A DNA stretch of 64,000 nt from Colocasia esculenta (lineage: Eukaryota; Streptophyta; Magnoliopsida; Alismatales; Araceae). The stretch covers positions 81,289,960 to 81,353,959 of the forward strand of contig CM024755.1 of the NCBI GenBank assembly GCA_014218235.1, given 5' to 3'. The translations under genes were made by a program, and so were the position numbers. Of the stretch, positions 12,015 through 23,661 are shown in pieces. Position 1 is the stretch's first letter; every line of letters starts with the position of its first letter. The notes beneath the pieces were generated by a model. The model saw only the letters and a program-made list of their open reading frames with translations, was not told the origin of the DNA and did not search any database.

Positions 12015-12333
12015 TCTTATGATGTTTTCTTATTGGTACATTTCAAAGTAGGGGAGATCATTAAGGAGAAATTGGAAAGGGATAATCTAGTAATTATACC
12101 ATAGTTCCTTTGGTGGAGTAAGATGGAGTTATAACAACCGTGGAAGGAAAACAGGAGTGGAAGGAACCAAATGAATAGTACGGGTGGCCATAGGTGTAGA
12201 TGTTGGACTAACCTCCACGATGTTGAAACCAGTTAGGAGAATTAAATCCGAAACGACCTCAAGGATCATAACATTCAAAATCCAATTAATGATCAATGAA
12301 TTTGGGGACCAAATTCTCTTAAGTGGGGGAGGG
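12015..12333 (+). other. Noncoding 3' internal region ending in polypurine tract
   Basis: No coding frame is supported here. The stretch matches 2439-2744 on the other strand. It ends in AAGTGGGGGAGGG (12321-12333), the polypurine tract before LTR D. The last 35 bases, starting near GAATTTGGGGACC, are also shared with the pol-bearing element downstream of LTR E. Confidence 0.8.
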
Positions 12334-15300
12334 TGTAGCACCCCGGAAATTTTAATTCAAAGTAAATGGAAATAAATAATTTCCATAATATCGGAAGTAT
12401 TTAAAACATGCGTATCATTATCGTATGTGCTAAAACACATCGGAAAATTCCGTAAAAATTATAAATCAACCCTAAATATTATTATTAAATGTTTCACAAA
12501 GAAATTTGTGCCAAGAAAAATCAGATCATCCAAGTTTAAAGTGTTTCGCGACTTATTATCGTAATTCATGAATAAGTCGGAAAATCATTATCACACATAC
12601 TGGAATGAGTTAGAAAATTAAATAAAAATCATAAATGGACTTCAAATAATATCCTATAATGACCCATCAAGAAATTTGGTTCAATAAAAATCATTTGGGC
12701 TAGGTTTAAGAGTTATTGCGACCGATTATCTAAATAAGGAAACAAGTCGGAAAACTGTTAACACGGAAATACGACGCAATCAAAAATTAAATAAAAGTGT
12801 TGGAGAGACTTCCAACATTATATATTGATGACCCATTATCATAATTGGGCCAATGGACAACATTTGGCCCAAAAATCAAATAAAGCTAGAAAATACATAG
12901 AAATTCGTAACCATAAATAAGCTGAAATTAAAAAGAGGCAATTAGAGTTGAATTGGGATGCAATCATGCATTCATGGCAACCCAAATTCGTGCCTAACTA
13001 TGAGGGGAGGTTTCCTAATGCCTCACACACTCAAAGGGAGGAGGGAATCATCAAAAATAGGAAACCAAACATGTCAATCCCGAAATCCTCTTTTCCTAGT
13101 TATAATAGGACTCCTAAACACCATGGTTACTTAAATACTCTTCACCCAAACCCTAGGAACGAATTTAGAACTTGCTAGGGTCGTGTGGAGGAGCTCTTGG
13201 TGGCTGAGGAGCTGTGGAACGACCACAAGAAGCCGTTCTTCTTCCCCTTCTCATCTGCTGCGACCTGCACAAACCACTCTCTTGAAGTCGACCAAAGGTA
13301 GGTTTTCTCGAGCCAAATCTTAACATATCCTATATCAATGTGTAGAGCATCAACTTAACTTTCATTTCCCACTGGTTTCATCGAATTTCATTTAGTAGAT
13401 CTTGATTTATAAGCGTTTTGCAAAAGTCGCGCACTGTCAGGGCTTTTCCCGTTCTTAATATGTTTGACGTGATTCAAGACCGAATTAGAGTAAAATCTTA
13501 ACATGGAAGTTATTCTACTTGATGTCACGATCATCTTTCATGTTGAACGTTTTGTCTAAATCTCATTAGTTAGAGAGTTATGAACCCGTAAGAGAGTCAT
13601 GCATAATACTGTGTTTTCGGGTTTGCAGTTAGCCTTAGGTTATTCCTGTTTTTCTTGAGATTTAAGACCGAAGTAGGTCAAGACTCCAACATGAAAGTTC
13701 TTTTATTAGTCGTTAGGGTCATCTTTCATGTTAAAGGTTTTGTGTAAATGTCATTAGTTTGAGAGTTATAAACTTCGTAATAGAGTCATGCATGATACTG
13801 CGTTTTTCTGGTTGCATTTAACTTTAAGTTCTTCATGTTTTTCACAAGGGCAAAGACCGAATTAGGTAAAACCCCCAACATCAAAGTTCTTCCAATAGAT
13901 GTCCTCGACATTTTCTATGTTGAAAGTTTTGTCTAAAGGTCAGCATATAGAGAGATATAGGCGTTTCATGAATATCGCTCCTGTGTCAAAACATGGTAAG
14001 TCTGAACCAAGAGCATGTCAGATCCCAGTCGGACTCAGGCGTAGATCCTGTGAATGCGACGGCTCGATGTGTCGCCTTCCGAGGTCTCGTCGCGACAGCC
14101 CGACATGTCGCGACCTGATTGCGACAAGACCGTTGTCGCGATCATGCTGCCTGAATCGGACCGCCCCAGTCGTGTTCTTCACAACTACCTGTCGCCTTCC
14201 TTATAGGGATATGTCGCGATCTCAGAACTTTACCTGAAACCACGTGTTTTCCTGCATAGTTTTTCCGAGTATACCCAAGGTCTGTTTAAACATGTTAATT
14301 ACTATGTAAGTTGCATGTTTTGGGTCTGATCATTACAGGATTGTTATTTAATGGCTTAAAAATTGATTAACCCATTTAAAAGCTTTAATTACATGAATAC
14401 TATTCTAAGTGCTCCTTAAATATTATGATCCATTCGTGCTACTTGTGATTTAATCTTCCTACTGTTCTTCCACGTTTAAATGATAATGGTTATCATAAAA
14501 TCTTGCAAACCATGATGAGTTAAAGAGCATAGTTTTATTCCATATTTTATTGTCAAGTGTTTCCTGCGAGTTTGAGACCGATGGTTCGTAAATTGAGACA
14601 TGCGTACCGCACTACACACTAGCACTATTAGGCAGCCCCTTCTTGGGAAATTGCAAACTCTCTACCGGTCATTCCGAATCGGTAGACTAGCGACCTTTTC
14701 ACCAAGGCCTCCGTAAATCTCCTCTGACCATGGATTCCCACATGGCCGACGAGTTGGTTGTACCATTGAAGTTCCCTGGAGATAGCGTGCACTTCCTTTC
14801 TCTTCTTGATCTCGTGAGTGTGACTTACAATCTAGACTAAAGCCATTAATGTAAAGATTGAACGAAAGTATAAATCGTACCGTTATGCTGCCGAATTTAT
14901 CTCTTGACCATTGTTCTCATGAAATCATGTTCAATTTAATTATTACTTCTTCTCATCATCATCATGAACATGACATTACACATGCTACGTTTTGAAACTC
15001 TCATTGGCCATTATTAATGACTGTGGGTATCTACATTTAAAAATTTAAGTGAGATGCTGACAGGGCACGGCGTGTGTCCAAGGGCTCCAATCTAGCCCCA
15101 ATGACGGCGAGTCATAGATATACTGTTAACCATGGGGTATAATGATTACTGGCGTTGCATCTGCGCTGGGAAAATCGTGCGTGCGTGTTGAATGATAGAT
15201 ACATAACCACATACACGTGTCCTGGTGTACATTCTTGATGGATCTTTTCTTGGTGTACATTGGTGTCTACGTGCCTGATTAGTGTTACTTGATCGTGCTT

Positions 15301-16009
15301 GTGAAATTGCTTGCTTGCTTGCTTGCGTGATATGGCCATCCTGCATTTAATGCAATTAGTGATATCTTGCGTTCTTGAAAGCTATTAACATCAAGTGAAA
15401 TCTTGCGTGCTTGTACAAAGTGATCTATTTCTAGTTCTCTCTTGTCATCTTGTTCATCAATCTTATTCTATCATGATCTCTCTCTCTAGCTTGTTTTATA
15501 TATCATGTTTTAACGAGTTTTATTCGTACTTGCATATCATTCATCGTACTTGCCTAGTTCTAAAATGTTAATCACTTATATCATTGCCCGCACATTGAGA
15601 TATAAATCCTACTGGGCTAGTTTGCTCATTCCCTACTTTTAGCCAATCTAGGTGACTATGAAGTGCAAGAGGAAGAGCAAGTCGAGGATGGGAATGCGTC
15701 CGAGTGAAGAGTGTTCCAATCATAAGTCTATCTATAGATAGTTTATTTTGAGTGTTAGAACAATGTAGTAGGAAGTGAGGATTAAATGTACTTTCCCTTT
15801 CATTGAGTCTTAGTCCTGTACTAGTTTTCATTTGAATAAAAAGAGTTGAGATTGAATACAATTTATATTGAGTTCAACATGTGGGCCCTATTGTGATGTT
15901 GTGTTGATATACATTTAGTGCGCGCTAGCTAGAGGCTTATTTGCCGACTGTCCACGTCTCGAAATATCGACTCGAATTAATTAATAATATCCGCTGCGTA
16001 ATTCTCGGG
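12334..16009 (+). repeat. LTR copy D, lacking its last 8 bp
   Basis: Starts TGTAGCACCCCGG after an intact polypurine tract. It ends at ...ATTCTCGGG, losing the terminal ACGTGACA, and is fused directly to LTR E in opposite orientation. It is the 3' LTR of the gag-only element. All internal landmarks of copy B are present. One base is missing in the second 189-bp interval. Confidence 0.92.
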
Positions 16010-19000
16010 TCCCGAGAATTACGCAGCGGATATTAATTCGAAGAATTCGAGTCGATAATTCGAGACGTGGACAGTCGGCAAATAAGCCTCTAGCTAGCAC
16101 GCACTAAATGTGTATCAACACAACATCATAATAGGGCCCACATGTTGAACTCAATATAAATTGTATTCAATCTCAACTCTTTTTATTCAAATGAAAACTA
16201 GTACAGGACTAAGACTCAATGAAAGGGAAAGTACATTTAATCCTCACTTCCTACTACATTGTTCTAACACTCAAAATAAACTATTTATAGATAGACTTAT
16301 GATTGGAACACTCTTCACTCGGACGCATTCCCATCCTCGACTTGCTCTTCCTCTTGAACTTCATAGTCACCTAGATTGGGTAAAAGTAGGGAATGAGCAA
16401 ACTAGCCCAGTAGGATTTATATCTCAATGTGCGGGCAATGATATAAGTGATTAACATTTTAGAACTAGGCAAGTACGATGAATGATATGCATGTACGAAT
16501 AAAAACTTGTTAAAACATGATATAAAAACAAGCTAGAGAGAGAGATCATGATAGAATAAGATTGATGAACAAGATGACAAGAGAGAACTAGAAATAGATC
16601 ACTTTGCACAAGCACGCAAGATTTCAATTGATGTCAAGAACGCAAGATATCATTAATTGCAATAAATGCAGGATGGCCATATCACGCAAGAAAGCAAGCA
16701 AGAACGCACGAGCACGATCATGTAACACTAATCAGGCACGTAGACACCAATGTACACCAAGAAAAGATCCATCAAGAATGTACACCAGGACACGTGTATG
16801 TGGTTATGTATCTATCATTCAACACGCACGCACGATTTTCCCAGCGCAGATGTAACGCCAGTAATCATTATACCCCATGGTTAACAGTATATCTATGACT
16901 CGCCGTCATTGGGGCTAGATTGGAGCCCTTGGACACACGCCGTGCCCTGTCAGCATCTCACTTAAATTTTTAAATGTAGATACCCACAGTCGTTTATAAT
17001 GGCCAATGAGAGTTTCAATAAGCATGTGTAATGTCATGTTCATGATGATGAGGAGAACAAGTAATAAGTAATGGAACATGATTTCACGAGTACAATGATC
17101 AAGAGATAAATTCGGCAGCATAACGGTACGATTTATGCTTTCGTTCAATCTTTACATTAATGGCTTTAGTCCAGTTTGTAAGTCACACTCACGAGATCAA
17201 GAAGAGAAAGGAAGTGCACGCTATCTCCAGGGAACTTCAATGGTACAACCAACTCGTCGGCCACGTGGGAATCCATGGTCAGAGGAGATTTACGGAGGCC
17301 TTGGTGAAAAGGTCGCTAGTCTACCGATTCGGAATGACCGGTAGAGAGTTTCCAATTTCCCAAGAAAAGGCTACCTAACAGTGCTAGTGTGTAGTGCGGT
17401 ACGCGTGTCTCAATTCTCAAACCATCGGTCTCAAACTCGCAGGAAGCACTTGACAATATAACATGGAATAAAACTATGCACTTTAACTCATCATGGTTTG
17501 CAAGATTTTATGATAACTCTTATCATTTAAACGTGGAAGAACAGTAGGAAGATTAAATCACAAGTAGCACGAATGGATCATAATATTTAAGGAGCACTTA
17601 GAATAGCATTCATGTAATTAAAGCTTTTAAATGGGTTAATCGCTTTTAAGCCATTAAACAACAATCATGTAAGGATTTGACCCAAGACATGCAACTTACA
17701 CAGTAAATATCATATTTAAACAGATCTTGGGTATATGCGAAAAACTATGCAGGAAAACACGTGGTTTCAGGTAAAGTTCTGAGATCGCGACATATCCCTA
17801 TAAGGAAGGCGACAGGTAGTTGTGAAGAACGCGACTGGGGCGGTCCGATTCAGGCAGCATGATCGCGACAACGGTCTTGTCGCAATCAGGTCGCGACATG
17901 TCGGGCTGTCGCGACGAGACCTCGGAAGGCGATACATCGAGCCGTCGCATTCACAGGATCTGCGCCTGAGTCCGACTGGGATCTGACATGCTCTTGGTTC
18001 AGACTTACCATGTTTTGACACAGGAGCGATATTCATGAAACGCCTATATCTCTCTATATGCTGACCTTTAGACAAAACTTTCAACATAGAAAATGTCGAG
18101 GACATCTATTGAAGAACTTTATGTTGGGGGTTTTACCTAATTCGGTCTTTGCCCTTGTGAAAAACATGAAGAACTTAAAGTTAAATGCAACCAGAAAAAC
18201 GCAGTATCATGCATGACTCTATTACGAAGTTTATAACTCTCAAACTAATGACATTTACACAAAACCTTTAACATGAAAGATGACCCTAACGACTAATAAA
18301 AGAACTTTCATGTTGGAGTCTTGACCTACTTCGGTCTTAAATCTCAAGAAAAATAGGAATAACCTAAGGCTAACTGCAAACCCGAAAACACAGTATTATG
18401 CATGACTCTCTTACGGGCTTCATAACTCTCTAACTGACGAGATTTAGACAAAACGTTCAACATTAAAGATGATTGTGACATCAATTAGAATAACTTTCAT
18501 GTTAAGATTTTACTTTAATTCGGTCTTGAATCACGTCAAACATATTAAGAACGGGAAAAGCCCTGACAGTGCGCGACTTTTGCAAAACGCTTATAAATCA
18601 AGATCTACTAAATGAAATTCGATGAAACCAGTGGGAAATGAAAGTTAACTTGATGCTCTACACATTGGTATAGGATATGTTAAGATTTGGCCCGAGAAAA
18701 CCTACCTTTGGTCGACTTCAAGAGAGTGGTTTGTGCAGGTCGCAGCAGATGAGAAGGGGAAGAAGAACGGCTTCTTGTGGTCGTTCCACAGCTCCTCAGC
18801 CACCAAGAGCTCCTCCACACGACCCTAGCAAGTTCTAAATTCGTTCCTAGGGTTTGGGTGAAGAGTATTTAAGTAACCATGGTGTTTAGGAGTCCTATTA
18901 TAACTAGGAAAAGAGGATTTCGGGATTGGCATGTTTAGTTTCCTATTTTTGATGATTTCCTCCTCCCTTTGAGTGTGTGAGGCATTAGGAAACCTACCCT

Positions 19001-19669
19001 CATAGTTAGGCACGAATTTGGGTTGCCATGAATGCATGATTGCATCCCAATTCAACTCTAATTGCCTCTTTTTAATTTCAGCTTATTTATGGTTACGAAT
19101 TTCTATGTATTTTCTAGCTTCATTTGATTTTTGGGCCAAATGTTGTCCATTGGCCTGATTATGATAATGGGTCATCAATATATAATGTTGGAAGTCTCCC
19201 CAAGACTTTTATTTAATTTTTGATTGCGTCGTATTTCCGTGTTAACAGTTTTCCGACTTGTTTCCTTATTTAGATAATCGGTCGCAATAACTCTTAAACC
19301 TAGCCCAAATGATTTTTATTGAACCAAATTTCTTGATGGGTCATTATAGGATATTATTTGAAGTCCATTTATGATTTTTATTTAATTTTCTAACTCATTC
19401 CAGTATGTGTGATAATGATTTTCCGACTTATTCATGAATTACGGTAATAAGTCGCAAAACACTTTAAACTTGGATAATCTGATTTTTCTTGGCACAAATT
19501 TCTTTGTGAAACATTTAATAATAATATTTAAGGTTGATTTATAATTTTTACGGAATTTTTCGATGTGTTTTAGCACATACGATAATGATACGTATGTTTT
19601 AAATACTTCCGATATTATGGAAATTATTTATTTCCATTTACTTTGAATTAAAATTTCCGGGGTGCTACA
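16010..19669 (-). repeat. LTR copy E, lacking its last 7 bp
   Basis: Reverse orientation. The LTR start (TGTAGCACCCCGG on the minus strand) is at 19669, and the truncated 3' end is at 16010. It is flanked at 19670 by the family polypurine tract and then by pol, so it is the 3' LTR of a minus-strand element that once carried pol. The 189-bp triplication (18141, 18330, 18519) is intact. Confidence 0.92.
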
Positions 19670-19684
19670 CCCTCCCCCACTTAA
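19670..19684 (-). other. Polypurine tract of the pol-bearing element
   Basis: Minus strand reads TTAAGTGGGGGAGGG before LTR E. The 25 bases beyond it (to about 19710) match the region before LTR D, linking the pol-bearing and gag-only elements to one family. Confidence 0.85.
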
Positions 19685-19717
19685 TGGAATTTGGTCCCCA
19701 AATTCATGTATAGAAAA

Positions 19718-21346
19718 TTATCGTACAAGTGAGGCGTACTTACTTGTGAATAACTCCGGGTATCTTTTGCGCATTGCTTCCTCGATTTCCCACATGTCGT
19801 CCTCATCCATGCGTTGATTCCATCGAACCCTTACTAGTGGAATAACTTTGTTCCTTAGTTGGCGCAGTTCCCGATCCACGATCTTAATCGGCTTCTCTTG
19901 ATATGTTCCATCTTTGTTAAATTCCAGAAGCTCATATTCTATGACATGCCATGGATCTCGTACATACTTTTTCAACATGGATATGTGGAACACATTGTGT
20001 ATTCCATCCATTTGTGGTGGTAAAGCGAGACGATATGCCACCTCGCCGACTCTTTCGAGGATTTCGAAAGGCCCGACAAACCTTGGTGACAACTTGCCTT
20101 TAATGCCAAATCGCCTTATCCCACGACCTGGAGATACTTTCAAGAATACATGTTCACCAACCTGAAACTCCAGGTCTCTTCTTCTATTATCTGCATATGC
20201 CTTTTGTCTTTGCTGCGCCACTGCCATTCTTTCTTTAATAAGCTTTACCTTCTCTGTGGTTTCCCTTATCATCTCGGGTCCTAGCATTTGTTTTTCGCCA
20301 ACTTCATACCAGCATATTGGGGATCGGCAACTCCTGCCGTAGAGTGCTTCAAATGGTGCCATTTGAATGCTAGCTTGATAGCTATTATTGTAGGCGAACT
20401 CCACAAGAGATAAGTGTTCATGCCAGCTACCTCCAAAATCTAGGACACATGCTCTAAGCATATCTTCAATGACCTGGTTGGTTCTCTCCGTCTGACCATC
20501 TGTCTGTGGATGGAAAGCCGTGCTAAAGTTTAGTTTAGATCCCAAGGAGTAATGCAGTCCTTTCCAAAAGTGGGATGTGAACCTAGGGTCTCTATCAGAC
20601 ACGATAGACACCGGTACTCCATGTAATCTGACTATTCCCTTTACATACAATGCGGCTAGCACATCTACTGACCACTTATTCTTCACTGGCAAGAAGTGAG
20701 CCGACTTAGTTAAGCGGTCGACAATAACCCAGATTCCATCGAATCCACCTCTAGATTTAGGTAGTCCAAAAATAAAGTCCATTCTATACCTTCCCATTTC
20801 CATGCCGGAATTTCTAGGGGTTTGAGTTTACCTGCGGGTCGCAAGTGTTCTGCCTTGACTTTTTGACATGTCAAGCATCGGGCGACATATTCCGCCACTT
20901 CTCTCTTCATATTAGGCCACCAAAAGCTTCTTTTCAAATCCTGATACATCTTGGTAGTTCCAGGATGGATGGTATACCTGGTCTTGTGAGCCTCGTCCAT
21001 AATCATTTTCTTTGTCTCTGCATGGTCGGGTACACAGACTCGATCTCGGAACAATAGTCTTCCATCTTCAGTTAATGAGAAATCCGGCCTCTGGTCTAGA
21101 TTAGCCTTAATCTCTACAAGTACAGGATCATTATCTTGGAGTGTTGTGATGTCCTCCAGTAGTGTAGGTTGTGCCCTAGTACTAGCAACAAGACATCCCT
21201 TCTCTTTGATGTCAGCATCAATATTTAACTTGGCGAAGTCTTCTAACAACTTCCATTCGTTCACCATTAAACTTGATAGTGTGATCATTGGCATTCTACT
21301 TAGAGCATCTGCCACCGCATTGGCTTTTCCGGGATGATATTGAATC
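19718..21346 (-). pseudogene. pol: gypsy Pol 3' half: RNase H end, integrase, chromodomain-like tail
   Basis: Minus strand. Order from the 5' side: the end of RNase H (QYHPGKANAVADALSR), the integrase zinc domain (two His in HKTRYTIH, two Cys in CLTC), the integrase core, and a C-terminal region (HISMLKKYVRDP, then VRVRWNQRMDEDDMWEIEEA) like the chromodomain of Tekay-type chromoviruses. All three integrase catalytic residues are visible (VDRLTKSAHF, SDRDPRFTS, QTERTNQ). One base is missing near 20783 between IPAWKWEG and MDFIFGLP, splitting the frame. The 5' side is cut at about 21346, where another element begins, so gag, protease and RT are absent. This copy shows what the gag-only relatives have lost. 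Confidence 0.9.
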
Positions 21347-21643
21347 GTTTAACCAGACCGCCACAACTAGACGTCCACAAAGCCTGACGCCAAGTTCAAC
21401 AGTCAACGTCCTCATCGATGGACGTTAACACCATGTTAACGGCACACCACTGCCGTCAACACACAATCGACGTCACCACCTGGACGCCAACACACTGTGT
21501 CCAGCAAGCTGAACACCAACACGGACCCAAACCAAACCCGGTAAGGATCTAGTAAGAAACACACCACACTAATGGGCCTCACATGGGCCACTAAACCCAC
21601 TAAACCTGGATCCACGGGGATCCGGAAAACGCGCAACGTTACA
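21347..21643 (-). repeat. 3' LTR fragment of the non-coding element
   Basis: Minus strand begins TGTAACGTTGCGCG at 21643, preceded by TAGGTGATAATAA in the polypurine position and by TCGAGGACGACA about 30 bases earlier. The fragment carries several GACGCC and TTAACG words, similar in style to the LTRs at 28300 and 33550. It is truncated at 21347. Confidence 0.55.
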
Positions 21644-23647
21644 TTATTATCACCTAAAAACAAATGTCGTCCTCGACATATAAAACAAATCACAATAAAC
21701 CAAATTATCACCTAAAAACAATTAAAGTTAAACACAGAACAAGTAGGATACTCTTTCTCTGCTTCAGCCTTTCAATTCATCTCATAATTACTCTGTTCTG
21801 TCAATTCCATTACCTTTCTTTAGCTTTCAACCGTAGGCGATCCTTCTTTGCCAATGGCGCTTTATCTCCTTGGACTGAACTTGTTTCCACAATTTCCCAG
21901 TTGTGTTTGCAACATTCTTTCGAGACCGCTTTATCTTTCTCAAATATCTTACACTGTAATATTCTTTCATGCCATAATCTTTCCAAATTATTAAACTTTC
22001 CGGTGCCATTTCCTTTTTCTATTTATCACTGCCAACTATTATCCTGCCTCATCTGCATTTACATTTGCAACTGATACCTCTTCAAAGAAAACCAATCACC
22101 ATCTTTGAATTTCCTGCTTTTCATATTATTCTGCTCATACTGTTTAAAGCCAATTTCTGATTTAAAAATCATAATAAATTCTGCTTCTTTATTCCACTGC
22201 GCAAAACTTTACATTTTTTTCTTATCTCAGCAAAGCTTGAACAATTTATGAATATTAAATCTTTCTTGCTTCTGCTTCCGCTGCGCTACTCTGATCAAAC
22301 TGAACACTTTTTGCAAAATATTCCACAATTTCTGTTCACAATATTACTTTCAATTGCTTTCTTCTGACTTCAGCTGCTTCTCAAATCGTCCCATTCAATT
22401 AATTCTTGCTGAAGAAATTACTGCAATTTCTGATCTGCCAAACCACTATTGACATATTGCGCTTTTCATATATCTTTTCTGCTTTACTGACATTCTCTGG
22501 CTAATTCCCATAATTCTGAGGCATAAACTTTTCAAATATTCTTAATCAATCTGCTCCAGCATTAAACCCTGAAATATTTTAATAACAATTCATTTCTGCT
22601 CAATTAAATCATTTCTTTGCACCAATATGCAAACTCTAACCGATATTTTCTGACTCATCTGATCTTATTCACTTCATTATTTGCTAAATTCTTTCTTTCT
22701 CTAATCCATATCTTTTTCTTTATCTAAAATGTCAATCATCAACTAAATATTCCTCTTGTGCAAATTTCACAAATCTCTATTGCACATTAATCCTTATTTT
22801 CTCTCTTTCTTTATTCAACTGATCATTTCTATACTTATTTATACAAATCTTCATATCACACTTCCTGCTATCATCATATTTCATAACAATACTTTTCTCA
22901 AATTTCTGATCTCGGGCATATTGAATCTATCTGCCATAAATCACTGCTCTTATATGTACTGATACCTCTTTTAAAACTGATCTGCCTTTCTCGATCATAT
23001 CAAACTCTTCACAACTCTAATCACATTTCCATCCACACTGTTTCTTAATATTATCTGACTCAAATCTCTAATGCCACAATACCTCTACTGAGGTTCTCAA
23101 CTGCAACTTATCACACACACACTGACCTGATCCTTATCACCTTGTTACCATACACCTGTCTCTGCCAACTTTCTATCTCATTAAAACTTACTTACTGAAT
23201 TCCATATCCAAACTTGCTAATCTCTTCAATTCCTTTAACCGCAAATCTTTAACAACCAAACTGATCTATCACAGAAATACTCTATACTTGTTTCTGCTAA
23301 CTCTGCACTTTATTAACATACAACAAGTATATTCCTCTCAAGGCACTACTTTACCTTTCTCTTCTAATCTCTGCAACTGAAAACTTTTAAGTACTATACT
23401 TTAACTGCTTTAACTGCACTAGTGCCAGGATACAACCACACAACTTATGCCACTATTCACATTATGGCACAACAGCTGCTCACAATTACCAATCTAACAA
23501 ACAAAAACTCACGGTTTACGTGCCAAAAGCAAACGTAAAAACTACTTCATATTACACAAAACCGCAGACTTACTACCAGCAGTGGACATTAATCCATGTA
23601 TTGGGACATTATACTTTCAATGTCTTTTCATATTCTAACTGGACATT
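21644..23647 (-). other. 2-kb purine-rich leader without coding capacity
   Basis: On the plus strand the stretch is rich in TTCT, TCTGCTT and AATTTCTG words; the transcribed (minus) strand is therefore A/G rich. No frame longer than about 136 codons exists, and none resembles gag or pol. It sits between the primer site and the 3' LTR, where gag-pol should be. Confidence 0.6.
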
Positions 23648-23659
23648 GCTCTGATACCA
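23648..23659 (-). other. Primer-binding site for initiator Met tRNA
   Basis: Minus strand reads TGGTATCAGAGC two bases after an LTR end ...CCGTTACA (23662). This is the 12-base complement of the plant initiator methionine tRNA 3' end that most gypsy elements use. Confidence 0.85.
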
Positions 23660-23661
23660 AC

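Larger units (their letters stand above)
7313..16009 (+). mobile_element. Gag-only gypsy element (LTR C, gag, LTR D)
   Basis: A pair of 3.68-kb LTRs in the same direction encloses only 1.35 kb: a gag pseudogene and a polypurine tract. Protease, RT, RNase H and integrase are absent. The layout matches the described TR-GAG class of non-autonomous elements, which must borrow enzymes from a relative. The end of LTR D is 8 bp short, and no target-site duplication can be identified because both flanks are other LTRs. Confidence 0.8.
12295..19710. repeat. 7.4-kb near-perfect palindrome of two LTRs
   Basis: LTR D (+) and LTR E (-) meet at 16009/16010 with no spacer (AATTCTCGGG, T, CCCGAGAATT). The arms extend past both LTR starts through the polypurine tracts and about 25 further bases (GAATTTGGGGACC on each side), giving arms of about 3.7 kb. 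Differences between the arms are scattered single changes. Such a structure could extrude or be a joining product. It is also a classic site of assembly error. Confidence 0.88.
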
